DNA of 64,000 nucleotides, taken from assembly GCA_002929135.1 (NCBI GenBank), contig PESC01000006.1:1-64000 (forward strand), read 5' to 3'. Origin of the DNA: Methylomonas sp. Lineage in GTDB: Bacteria; Pseudomonadota; Gammaproteobacteria; Methylococcales; Methylomonadaceae. Both the position numbers and the translations under genes were made by a program. This document shows, piece by piece, positions 18,543-26,448 of the stretch; position 1 is the first letter of the stretch; the number at the start of each line of letters is the position of its first letter. Under the pieces are notes generated by a model, which did not search any database, was not told the origin of the DNA, and saw nothing but the letters and a program-made list of their open reading frames with translations.

Positions 18543-20183
18543 TCACAGCCTGAATTGCGTAACCATGTGCTTCATTCTGGATGACAGATCGGCCAGTTCA
18601 ACGGCGGCTTTGGCGGTTCGCTCTATGGCTACCGTATTGTCTTGCGTCATTCGGGCAACCTGTTCGACATTGTCGTGTATGGAATGGCTGGTTTCATTCT
18701 GACTGTCCAGCGCCCTGGATATGCCATTGACGACTTCAACCACATTGCTGGAACCGGTTTTTATCCGGTTGATCGCATCACCGGCTTGATGGGCAATCAC
18801 GGCGCCGCCGTTGGCTTTGCTGACGGCGGCGGCAATTTCATTGATGGCCACCTGGGCGCTGAATTGCATGGCTTCGATCATCTGTGAAATTTCTTCGGTG
18901 GCTCGTGTCGTCCGTTTGGCGAGGTTTCTGACTTCGTCGGCCACGACGGCAAACCCACGGCCTTGCTCGCCGGCACGGGCGGCTTCGATGGCGGCATTCA
19001 GTGCCAGCAAGTTGGTTTGATCGGCCACATCCTGAATCACCTTGACCACCGACGATATTTTTTGGGATTGCTGACCCAGGGCTTCCAGACTGCCGGAGGT
19101 TTGTTGCACGGTTTCGGCAATCAACAGCATGGTGTTGGCGGCATTTTGAATGATCTCGCCGCCATCGTTGGACAGCTTGCCGGACTCATGCGCCAGATTC
19201 AAGGCACGGTGCGCATTGCCAGACAGGGTCTGAATGTTGCTGTTGAGTTGCGCTATCTGACCAACCATGCTGGCCACGGCGGTGCTTTGCCCACCACTGC
19301 TGGCCAAAAGTTGCGCCGAGGATGCCGACAGCCTGGTTGCGGTTTCCGCCAAGGCCAGTGCATTACCCGAGATGTTCAGCAGTATGGTCTGCAATTCGGT
19401 GATGAGGGTGTTCAGCATGGTTGCCATTTGCCCGACTTCATCATCGAAGCGGTCATCGAGTCGTATCTGAAAATCCTTGTTGACGCTGATGGCGCGGAGC
19501 TTGTCGCGCATGGCCAGTAACGGCTGGGTCAGTGAACGCGATAGCAAGAAGCCCAGTACCAGCACCAGTCCTACCGAGCCGATAAGCACCCCCAGCATGA
19601 CGAGGGTTGCCGAGCGGATGGTGTCATGGGCAGCAGCCTCGTTCTTGCCGATTTGGGCATTGGCGAGTATCACCACGTTGTCGATGGCTTTGCGGTGTTG
19701 TTCATAAGCTGCCGTCATCGTCGCCAATGCAGCAAGCGCCGCTTGGCGGTCATCGCGTTGCAGCGCCGGGATAAGCTCATTGAATGCCAGCTCATAAAAT
19801 CGCTGGGCGGGTATGAAAGCGTCTTCGAGCAGTGTTCTGCGTAATTCGGCGGGCAGGTTTTTTTGTTGCCAGAATTGATGGCGTTCGGTGTATTGCTGGT
19901 TCAGGCTGTGCAAGCGTTCGATCAGGCCGGGGCGTTGGCTGATGTCGTCGTGAACCAGCAGCAATGCCACCAGGTAGGATTCGATGATGTATTCAGGTGG
20001 CGGCAGCACGTCCGCCACGATGTCTTTGTCCTGAATGATGGTTTCGTATAGCGGCCCGCTGACATTCAGTTGCGCCAGCGTTCTGAAAGACCAGATGCCG
20101 TAAATGGCGAATCCTGCAAACACGCAAGCCGTCAGCAGGGCGAAGCGTTGCGTCAATTTGAACCTACGTAATGCCATAGTCAT
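18543..20183 (-). CDS. Methyl-accepting chemotaxis protein
   Basis: A 546-residue chemoreceptor. TM1 is near residues 10-32 ([16 protein letters not shown]) and TM2 near 190-215 ([19 protein letters not shown]), enclosing a ~150-residue all-helical periplasmic sensor of the four-helix-bundle type; the ligand is unknown. A HAMP domain and the cytoplasmic hairpin follow, with the kinase-control tip [20 protein letters not shown]. No C-terminal CheR/CheB tether pentapeptide is present. The start at 20183 follows GGATGG; an upstream in-frame ATG at 20222 lacks a ribosome site. It lies a few kb from the che operon and may feed the same array. Confidence 0.93.
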   Translation of the reverse strand: MTMALRRFKLTQRFALLTACVFAGFAIYGIWSFRTLAQLNVSGPLYETIIQDKDIVADVLPPPEYIIESYLVALLLVHDDISQRPGLIERLHSLNQQYTERHQFWQQKNLPAELRRTLLEDAFIPAQRFYELAFNELIPALQRDDRQAALAALATMTAAYEQHRKAIDNVVILANAQIGKNEAAAHDTIRSATLVMLGVLIGSVGLVLVLGFLLSRSLTQPLLAMRDKLRAISVNKDFQIRLDDRFDDEVGQMATMLNTLITELQTILLNISGNALALAETATRLSASSAQLLASSGGQSTAVASMVGQIAQLNSNIQTLSGNAHRALNLAHESGKLSNDGGEIIQNAANTMLLIAETVQQTSGSLEALGQQSQKISSVVKVIQDVADQTNLLALNAAIEAARAGEQGRGFAVVADEVRNLAKRTTRATEEISQMIEAMQFSAQVAINEIAAAVSKANGGAVIAHQAGDAINRIKTGSSNVVEVVNGISRALDSQNETSHSIHDNVEQVARMTQDNTVAIERTAKAAVELADLSSRMKHMVTQFRL

Positions 20184-20241
20184 GTTCCATCCAGATAAAG
20201 AAAACTGCCCCTGATAAGCCATTGCGCTGGCATCGATCGCG

Positions 20242-21792
20242 CTACGCCCTTGGGCCGTGCGCTGTCGATTGTCTCGCCTGGGTTATCAGGTAATCGCCCA
20301 GGCGCGACATCCAGTAACCACTTCTGAGCATTTGTCGCCGCAGCATTCGGCGTTTGGCTTCGTGCTGGTAATCATGCAGGCTGCGCAGATATTTGCGCTG
20401 GCTGGCCTGTTCGAGTTGCTGCACCATCAAGGCGACGAACTGTTCCTGACAGTTGTAAATCCGCTCCGGGTGCAAGCATAGCGGCACAATAAACTCGACG
20501 CCAATATCCAGGCAGCGGGCGAGTTCGGTCATGGTCAGTTTGATGGCTTCGGCTTTGGCTGACGCGGGCTTGGCCCAGTTGTAAGGCGGGTTCCATTCCC
20601 GCAAGGGTCGCAGTTTGTCGATGTGGGTCAGGGCCACGATGATGCGCGGGGCGTTGGGCAATTGGCGCAAATGCTGGAGCATAGTCTTGTCCAGTTGCCT
20701 GGCCGGGTCGACCGACGAAACGACGATGATGGCCAGGTCGCTATTGCCTGCTTTTTCCAGCAGCGCCTGGAACTCCTCGTTGGTCTGAGCTTCATGGTAG
20801 CGCCAGCGTTGCAGTATCAGTGGCGACGGGAATTGCTTGTCGCGCACAAAATGCGACGCCTTGTCCAGCGGATGGGGCAGGGTGTCGGCTACGGCCAGCG
20901 ATTGTCCCGCCAGTGCATTGATGAGGCTGGCTTTGCCGCTATTGGCTTTGCCCGCCAGCAAAATCTGGAATGGTTCGGCGTTGCGCTGGCTCTGCCGTTG
21001 TCGCTGCCGAATCGTGTTTATTTCGCGCTGTGTGCGCCGGGTGGGTTTGCGCAAATCGTCATCGTCGAGCACCATGTTGCCGCTATAGAGTTCGATGGCG
21101 TAAAAGCCAACTTTCTTGATGTAGGCGTCGATCAGCCAGCGTTTGAGGTCATCGGTCGAGCTGGCCAGCAACTGGCTGTTGGCAAACACCCGCAGCTCCC
21201 GGATGAGCGTCGTCACCGGATCGAAACCCGCTGTGACCACCCGGAACAGACGGTACAGCTCACGCCCCTTGCTGGCAATCCTGCGGCCTTTGGCCAGATC
21301 GTTGATCGAAAACACATGGCTGCCGGGTATGTTTTCGCTGAACGCTAGGCGTAATTCGCGGGCGAATACTTCGATGACTTTCAGCAGATAGGGGATTTTG
21401 ACTTCCAGAATCGCCTGTTTTTGCTGCGGATGATAAACCTCGGCAACCGCATTCATGACTTGAGTCAATGTCTGCAGGTAAAAGCTGCTATCGCCCAGGT
21501 CGTGGTCTTGTTTGCGTACTTCGGCGGAAATTGCCGCTACGCGCTGCCAGGCCAGCTCGCTTTGCGGGGTGTTGACCAGCGATGGCGAGATGTCCAGCCA
21601 TTGCGGTTCGGGCTTGAGTTTTTCCAGAATCCGGCTGACACCCCACCAGATCAGGGCCAGAGCCGCCGATGCAGCAACCCAGCCCAGCAGCCAGTGGTTC
21701 AACCACAACCAGTAGACACCCGCCAGCAATGGCACCATCAGCGGTAGCGCAACCGAGATCGCCAGCATGCGCCAGCGGTGTTTGAGGTTCAT
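20242..21792 (-). CDS. Membrane-anchored P-loop GTPase (twin-GTPase locus, second gene)
   Basis: A 516-residue protein with two hydrophobic helices at residues ~8-55 ([17 protein letters not shown] and [16 protein letters not shown]), a helical middle region, and a GTPase domain from ~290: P-loop [11 protein letters not shown], a VVSSVDP switch region and THIDKL in the NKxD position. It belongs broadly to the Era/TrmE-like GTPases seen with DUF697/YcjX-type proteins. The start is the ATG at 21792 overlapping the stop of the upstream GTPase (ATGA); a longer open frame reaching to 22317 runs through that gene and is not coding. Function unknown; an envelope-stress or membrane-remodelling role would be a guess. 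Confidence 0.75.
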   Translation of the reverse strand: MNLKHRWRMLAISVALPLMVPLLAGVYWLWLNHWLLGWVAASAALALIWWGVSRILEKLKPEPQWLDISPSLVNTPQSELAWQRVAAISAEVRKQDHDLGDSSFYLQTLTQVMNAVAEVYHPQQKQAILEVKIPYLLKVIEVFARELRLAFSENIPGSHVFSINDLAKGRRIASKGRELYRLFRVVTAGFDPVTTLIRELRVFANSQLLASSTDDLKRWLIDAYIKKVGFYAIELYSGNMVLDDDDLRKPTRRTQREINTIRQRQRQSQRNAEPFQILLAGKANSGKASLINALAGQSLAVADTLPHPLDKASHFVRDKQFPSPLILQRWRYHEAQTNEEFQALLEKAGNSDLAIIVVSSVDPARQLDKTMLQHLRQLPNAPRIIVALTHIDKLRPLREWNPPYNWAKPASAKAEAIKLTMTELARCLDIGVEFIVPLCLHPERIYNCQEQFVALMVQQLEQASQRKYLRSLHDYQHEAKRRMLRRQMLRSGYWMSRLGDYLITQARQSTAHGPRA

Positions 21793-22988
21793 GACGAAGG
21801 CTGGCTCGACTGATCGAGGTAACTCTTCATCAAGGTCTTGCCTGCATCGTACTCCCGCGCGTAAATCGACTGAAAATGCCGTTTGCCCAATGCCAGGCCA
21901 TCGCGTCGGCTCTGGAAATAGATAATCAAGGTTTTGCCCAGTGCGAAGGTGGTTGCAGCCGTCAGCAGTGCGGAAACCGGGGCACCGAACACCGGCACCA
22001 GCTTGACCAGTTTGCGCCGTCCCCAGTTGGTCAACAAACTGATGCCCAAGGCACCGGCGATTTCGCTCAAATGCTTGCCATCGAGCGGATAACGGTAAAT
22101 CGATGCCAGTGTGTGCAGCATTTTCATCTGCAACAGGGTTACCAGCGGAATGTCGACCAAGGGCAACGGAATGGCACCCGCCGCCCCGGACAACACGGTA
22201 TAGGCCATGATGTGCGGCATGGCGGCATCCTGGTAAATATCGAATAGCTCGTGGCGCAGATCGCGCATGTGGTGCAGCAAGCCCGCCATGCCGTTCGGTA
22301 CGGTGGTTTCCAGACACTGCCAGAGGGCTTCCAGACCGTAATGCACCGGTGGATACTGGTCTTCCGGCAGGGTGAAATCGACGGCGACGAAGCGGGCATC
22401 CATGCCCTTGAACAACTCGCGCTGCGCCAGCAGCGAACGCCGCAGATTTTCCGGCACCGACGCAGGCCAGTGTTCGTCCTGGTAGGGGTAAGGCTGGATA
22501 TGCTCGAAGGCGTAGTCGGGGTAAGCTTCGTGCAGGGCGGTCTGCACCACGATCACCGGCCAGTGCGGCCGGTTTTTCAGGATTTTTTGCAAGGCGGCGA
22601 TCACGCCATGCTGGGCATGATCCATCGCCTTCATCACCACGATCAACACCTGGGTTTGTTCCTGAAAGACTTCCAGATCGGCCTGAGGATCGTAATCGGC
22701 CTCACCCAAGCCCCGGGTGTCGAGAAACTTCAGAATACAGTTGTTGCTGTCAGGGAAGTCGTAGACGAAAGCCGAGCGGGTGCAGGGCTGCATACCGTTG
22801 CCGATCTGGGCACGGCTGTCGCCGGTCAGGGCGCGGATCAGCGAAGTTTTGCCGGATTGGCTTTTACCCAGCAACCAGAATACCGGGGCAGGCAGGGTCG
22901 AGCGAATAGACGCCAGCCAGTTGTCGATTTTGTCGTCGTCGACCTGGGGGGACACTACCGAGGTGTAGTATTTGTGCCAGATCGACAT
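21789..22988 (-). CDS. GTPase with C-terminal DUF697-like membrane domain
   Basis: A 399-residue protein: P-loop GKSQSGKTSL at residues 41-50, G3 FLDTRGLGEADYD, and then after ~240 a hydrophobic region (YTVLSGAAGAIPLPLVDIP, KLVPVFGAPVSALLTAATTF) that matches the DUF697 pattern found in E. coli YcjF and related proteins. Translationally coupled to a second GTPase downstream, so a hetero-GTPase pair at the inner membrane is plausible. A small 83-residue gene precedes it by 13 bp. Specific function not known. Confidence 0.78.
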   Translation of the reverse strand: MSIWHKYYTSVVSPQVDDDKIDNWLASIRSTLPAPVFWLLGKSQSGKTSLIRALTGDSRAQIGNGMQPCTRSAFVYDFPDSNNCILKFLDTRGLGEADYDPQADLEVFQEQTQVLIVVMKAMDHAQHGVIAALQKILKNRPHWPVIVVQTALHEAYPDYAFEHIQPYPYQDEHWPASVPENLRRSLLAQRELFKGMDARFVAVDFTLPEDQYPPVHYGLEALWQCLETTVPNGMAGLLHHMRDLRHELFDIYQDAAMPHIMAYTVLSGAAGAIPLPLVDIPLVTLLQMKMLHTLASIYRYPLDGKHLSEIAGALGISLLTNWGRRKLVKLVPVFGAPVSALLTAATTFALGKTLIIYFQSRRDGLALGKRHFQSIYAREYDAGKTLMKSYLDQSSQPSS

Positions 22989-23001
22989 GGTAATCAGCTC
23001 G

Positions 23002-23253
23002 TCATTCCGTCAGAAAACTTAACAGCCGTTGTTCGACAGCCTGCCATGACAACAAGGCCGGTTTGTCCTGAATGGTCAGGATGATCGCATGGTGACCGCT
23101 GAACTTGTAACTGGCTTTGACGCTGGCACCCGAGATCGTACCGTGACTGGCATCGCCAACAAGTTGGTAGCCTTGCTCGACAGCGGCTTTTTGCGCCTTG
23201 GCGAACAAAGCGTCCGGCGTCTGGCGGATTTTTACCACGAGGGTTTTGGACAT
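23002..23253 (-). CDS. Small conserved-looking hypothetical protein
   Basis: An 83-residue protein (MSKTLVVKIRQTPDAL...) with alternating polar/hydrophobic pattern, no signal peptide and no membrane helix; it looks like a small alpha/beta fold (GTISGASVKASYKF, HHAIILTIQDKP). Not recognised. The start at 23253 is used because upstream in-frame residues overlap the divergent gene region and are proline-rich and non-coding in character. It leads the twin-GTPase operon, 13 bp ahead. Confidence 0.6.
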   Translation of the reverse strand: MSKTLVVKIRQTPDALFAKAQKAAVEQGYQLVGDASHGTISGASVKASYKFSGHHAIILTIQDKPALLSWQAVEQRLLSFLTE

Positions 23254-23411
23254 GGCGACAGGATGGCAGGATGGTTGATGCGGGCCGAACGGCACGGGCA
23301 AAATTATAGCCACAAACGTTACAGGCGTGTAAGCGCCAGGCACAAGGCGTGCCGAATATTATTCAAACTCGCGGCATCGCGGGTCATGGCATCACACTGG
23401 GAGCAGATACG

Positions 23412-24917
23412 ATGAATACCCCCCAACACGACCGTCACCCCAACAAACTCGCTCACTTTCTGCGCACACCGCTCGATACCCTGCTGGATGAACATGCGCG
23501 CACCGATCCACAGCAAAACCTGCTGGCGTTGTTCGCGCGTTGCGTTCGTGATGTTCCGGCGTATCGCCCGTTTCTGGCCCGTCACGGCATCGATCCCGCG
23601 ACGATAGCCAGCTATCAGGATTTCGCCCGCCTGCCGCTGATGAACAAAGCCAATTACATGCAGGCTTTTGCGCTGGCCGAACGCTGTTTCGGTGGCAGTC
23701 TGGCCGGTGCCGACCGCATTGCCGTGTCGTCGGGTTCGACCGGTGTGCCGACGTTCTGGCCGCGCTCGGCGCACCATGAAGCCGACGTTGCCATTCGCTT
23801 CGAACAGGTTTTCCGCGACAGTTTTTCCTCGCATCAGCGATCCACTCTGGCCGTGGTCTGCTTTGCGCTGGGCAATTGGGTGGGCGGTATGTTCACGACC
23901 TCGTGCTGCTGGCATCTCGCCAACAAGGGCTACCCGCTGCTGGTGGCTACGCCCGGCAACAGCAAGCCGGAGATTTTGCGCATCGTGCGGGAACTGGCAG
24001 GCCATTTCGAACAAACCGTGCTGCTGGGTTACCCGCCGTTCGTGAAAGACGTCATCGATGCGGGCCTGGCAGAGGGCCTGGACTGGTCGCGCTGCAATCT
24101 CAAACTGGTTTTTGCAGGCGAAGTGTTCAGCGAAGAGTGGCGCAGCCTGGTCGGGCAACGCACCGGTTCCCGCGCACCGTGTTTCGATTCCGCATCGCTG
24201 TATGGCACGGCCGACGGCGGGGTGCTTGGCAACGAAACGCCGTTGAGCATTGCCATCCGCCGCTGGCTGGCGCAACAGCCACAGGCGGCGCGTGAACTGT
24301 TTGGCGAGTCGCGCCTACCGACGCTGGTGCAATACGATCCGTGCAACCGCTTCTTCGAAGTCGATAACGGCACACTGGTGCTGTCGGGCGAAAGCAGCGT
24401 GCCGCTGTTGCGTTACCACATCGCCGACCAGGGTGGCGTGTCGAGCTATGACGAACTATGGCAATTCTTGCGTGACCATGGCATCAACGGGCTGGCCGAT
24501 CTCGATCTGCCACCGACCTACCAGCCCAGACACCTGCCGTTCGTCCATGTGTTTGGCCGCGCCGATTTCACCGTGTCGTTCTATGGCGCCAACATTTATC
24601 CGGAAAACATCACCATCGGGCTGGAGCGCCCGGCGTTTGCCTCATGGCTCACCGGCAAGTTCGTGTTACGGGTCGATGAGAACCAGGGCGGCGACAAGGT
24701 GTTGGCCATTGCGGTCGAGCTGCTGCCAGGTGTCGGCCCGGCACCCGACATGGCCGCGATGATCGCCGATTCGGTGCGTCACCATCTGCTGCGGCTGAAC
24801 AGCGAATTTGCCCACTACACACCACCAGAGCGGCAAACACCGGTCATCAGCCTGCATGACTTTGGCGATCCGAATTTTTTCCCGGTCGGTGTCAAGCACC
24901 GCTATACCCGGCAGTGA
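23412..24917 (+). CDS. Phenylacetate-CoA ligase-like adenylate-forming enzyme (PaaK/CapK family)
   Basis: A 501-residue member of the PaaK/CapK branch of the AMP-binding superfamily. The ATP-binding loop is SSGSTGVPTFWPRS near residue 105; the middle of the fold holds ASLYGTADGG and the C-terminal part has FVHVFGRADFTVSFYGANIYPE. Such enzymes adenylate a carboxylate and usually load it onto CoA. No paa genes or other aromatic catabolic genes are nearby, so the true substrate is unknown. Start chosen at 23412, which has GGGAG eight bases before it; an earlier in-frame start at 23349 has none. Confidence 0.82.
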   Translation: MNTPQHDRHPNKLAHFLRTPLDTLLDEHARTDPQQNLLALFARCVRDVPAYRPFLARHGIDPATIASYQDFARLPLMNKANYMQAFALAERCFGGSLAGADRIAVSSGSTGVPTFWPRSAHHEADVAIRFEQVFRDSFSSHQRSTLAVVCFALGNWVGGMFTTSCCWHLANKGYPLLVATPGNSKPEILRIVRELAGHFEQTVLLGYPPFVKDVIDAGLAEGLDWSRCNLKLVFAGEVFSEEWRSLVGQRTGSRAPCFDSASLYGTADGGVLGNETPLSIAIRRWLAQQPQAARELFGESRLPTLVQYDPCNRFFEVDNGTLVLSGESSVPLLRYHIADQGGVSSYDELWQFLRDHGINGLADLDLPPTYQPRHLPFVHVFGRADFTVSFYGANIYPENITIGLERPAFASWLTGKFVLRVDENQGGDKVLAIAVELLPGVGPAPDMAAMIADSVRHHLLRLNSEFAHYTPPERQTPVISLHDFGDPNFFPVGVKHRYTRQ

Positions 24918-25178
24918 TGCCAACCCTTTCCCTGTAGCAAAAAATTCAGGGGTAAATTGTTCAACGGGATTTGTCTGGATTGCGCTTTCACCCGCCCTGG
25001 TAGATCGTGGAAATTCATATCTACCATCGAACAGACATGACGTGCAGTGGCTGAAAAATGGTTTTGCGGGTATTGGTCGCCGTCGTATTCGGGCTTGAAT
25101 TACCCGAGATATTGGCTATTGATGCTTGGCATCGATTACGCCTCATACTCGTTCCCGCCTGAGAGCGTGGAACGAGTT

Positions 25179-26063
25179 TCAAGGTCGGCGCAACCAGTCA
25201 GTGACTGTGCTGGTTGCCAGCCTGCAAGCTTGCAGGCTGGTTCCCCGCAACTTATTCCAGAAATGGCGTGCCTGCTCCCCAGTAAAGCAAGTTTGCAGGT
25301 AGGTTGTGCCAAGGTTTTTAGCCATGGCCACTGCGTCGTGATAATACGAAGTCGGCAGCCACATTTGATACAGGCTGAGGCCAATCTGAAAATTCAGCGA
25401 CAACCCCATCAGCCCCCCGCTAATCACCAGCAAATAGGCAAAGACTGGCGTTTCGCGTGTCAAGTACCAGGCAAAAATGTCGGTCAACATGCTCAGGAAT
25501 GGGATGCCGATGGTCAGTCGCTTCAGCCATACCGGCATGTCGCAAAGCACGAAAAGTTTGCCGACAAAGAACAGGATCATGGCAATCCCGAACAGGTGAA
25601 TGTGCGATACCCGAACCAGCGCAGGGATGGACGCACCGCGATCGGCTTCGGTGAGTTTGACCACCTCTGCATAACGGGTCAATGGCGGTACGCTCATGCC
25701 ACTGGCAGGTGAATGACAACCCAGACAATCGCGCTGCAGGATGGGGGCCACTTGGGTATCGTAAACGGCTTGTTGGGCGCCGCCGTCTATCCAGTCAAGT
25801 ATCACGGTTTTGTCTGCTGACGACTTGAGGTTACCGGCCATCGGCCCATTGATGGCCGAACTCAACCGGGTTTGATCGGGGCTGCCATGGTAAGCAATCA
25901 CCACATCGTCTATCGATAGTCCGGGTCGACCATCGCGACCCTGGTGGCTGAAATAGATTTGCCCCAGGGAAAACGCATAACCTATCGCAATGCTCAACAG
26001 AAACATGCTGCTGAGTATGCGCTCCGAAACCGAAATGTCGGTGAATCGTTGGCAGTTTTGCAT
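25179..26063 (-). CDS. Membrane protein with single haem-c motif
   Basis: A 294-residue inner-membrane protein. TM1 near residues 18-38 is followed by a ~110-residue periplasmic region with a covalent-haem motif CLGCH (ILQRDCLGCHSPASGM), then about four further helices (HLFGIAMILFFVGKLFV, IGIPFLSMLTDIFAWYL, FAYLLVISGGLMGLSL). Loss of an electron-transfer partner or a sensing role cannot be distinguished by sequence. A GAGG ribosome site precedes the ATG at 26063. The last ~20 residues are encoded by a palindromic repeat (25217-25240), so the original C-terminus has probably been replaced. Not part of a recognisable respiratory operon. Confidence 0.7.
   Translation of the reverse strand: MQNCQRFTDISVSERILSSMFLLSIAIGYAFSLGQIYFSHQGRDGRPGLSIDDVVIAYHGSPDQTRLSSAINGPMAGNLKSSADKTVILDWIDGGAQQAVYDTQVAPILQRDCLGCHSPASGMSVPPLTRYAEVVKLTEADRGASIPALVRVSHIHLFGIAMILFFVGKLFVLCDMPVWLKRLTIGIPFLSMLTDIFAWYLTRETPVFAYLLVISGGLMGLSLNFQIGLSLYQMWLPTSYYHDAVAMAKNLGTTYLQTCFTGEQARHFWNKLRGTSLQACRLATSTVTDWLRRP
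25217..25240. repeat. Perfect 24-bp palindrome
   Basis: CCAGCCTGCAAG followed directly by its exact reverse complement, centred on an AAGCTT. It lies inside the 3' end of the haem-c membrane protein gene. Palindromes of this type are common repeat elements in proteobacteria; no second copy was noticed in the window. Confidence 0.85.
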
Positions 26064-26448
26064 TGCACACCTCGCAAATCGTGAAAGGCGATTTTCAAGC
26101 AAGCAATATGTGCGCCATGGCTTGACCAGTTACTGTGATCGACAGAAAGTTTTGCGCATTATTCTTATTAACAATCAATAGCATGCGGTATTTTGCTTAA
26201 GGCCGGATTGGCGTCGATATACGCCGACAGTGGGCTTCCGCAAGCCGCACTGAGACTGGTTCGGCATGGCTGTGGTGCGATCTGCACCGATGTGTGTGAT
26301 TCTCTCACCATTGCAGTACCAGTCCTGTAATCGGGCGGCATTTCCTCGTTTCCTCGTTCCCACGCTCCGCGTGGGAACGCAGACCGGGCGCAATCGACTC
26401 GGTATGCGCTTTGGGCTAACGCAGTTCCCCCCTACAGATTCTGCTTTT
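26064..26448. other. Intergenic region with one REP-like hairpin
   Basis: 385 bp between the haem-c protein gene and hpnN, both on the minus strand. The only structure seen is the hairpin at 26355-26379; the rest holds no ORF or RNA that I recognise. Confidence 0.5.
26355..26379. repeat. REP-like hairpin, TTCCCAC family
   Basis: A perfect 11-bp stem CGTTCCCACGC / GCGTGGGAACG with a TCC loop. It is the cleanest member of the dispersed family and lies downstream of hpnN. Confidence 0.8.

Noticed and set aside
21793-22317. N-terminal extension of the second GTPase
   Set aside because: The 175 extra residues lie entirely within the upstream GTPase gene in another frame and are Arg/His/Gly-rich, typical of a non-coding frame.
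23319-24275. 318-residue open frame on the minus strand
   Set aside because: Antisense to the PaaK-like gene; no recognisable domain.
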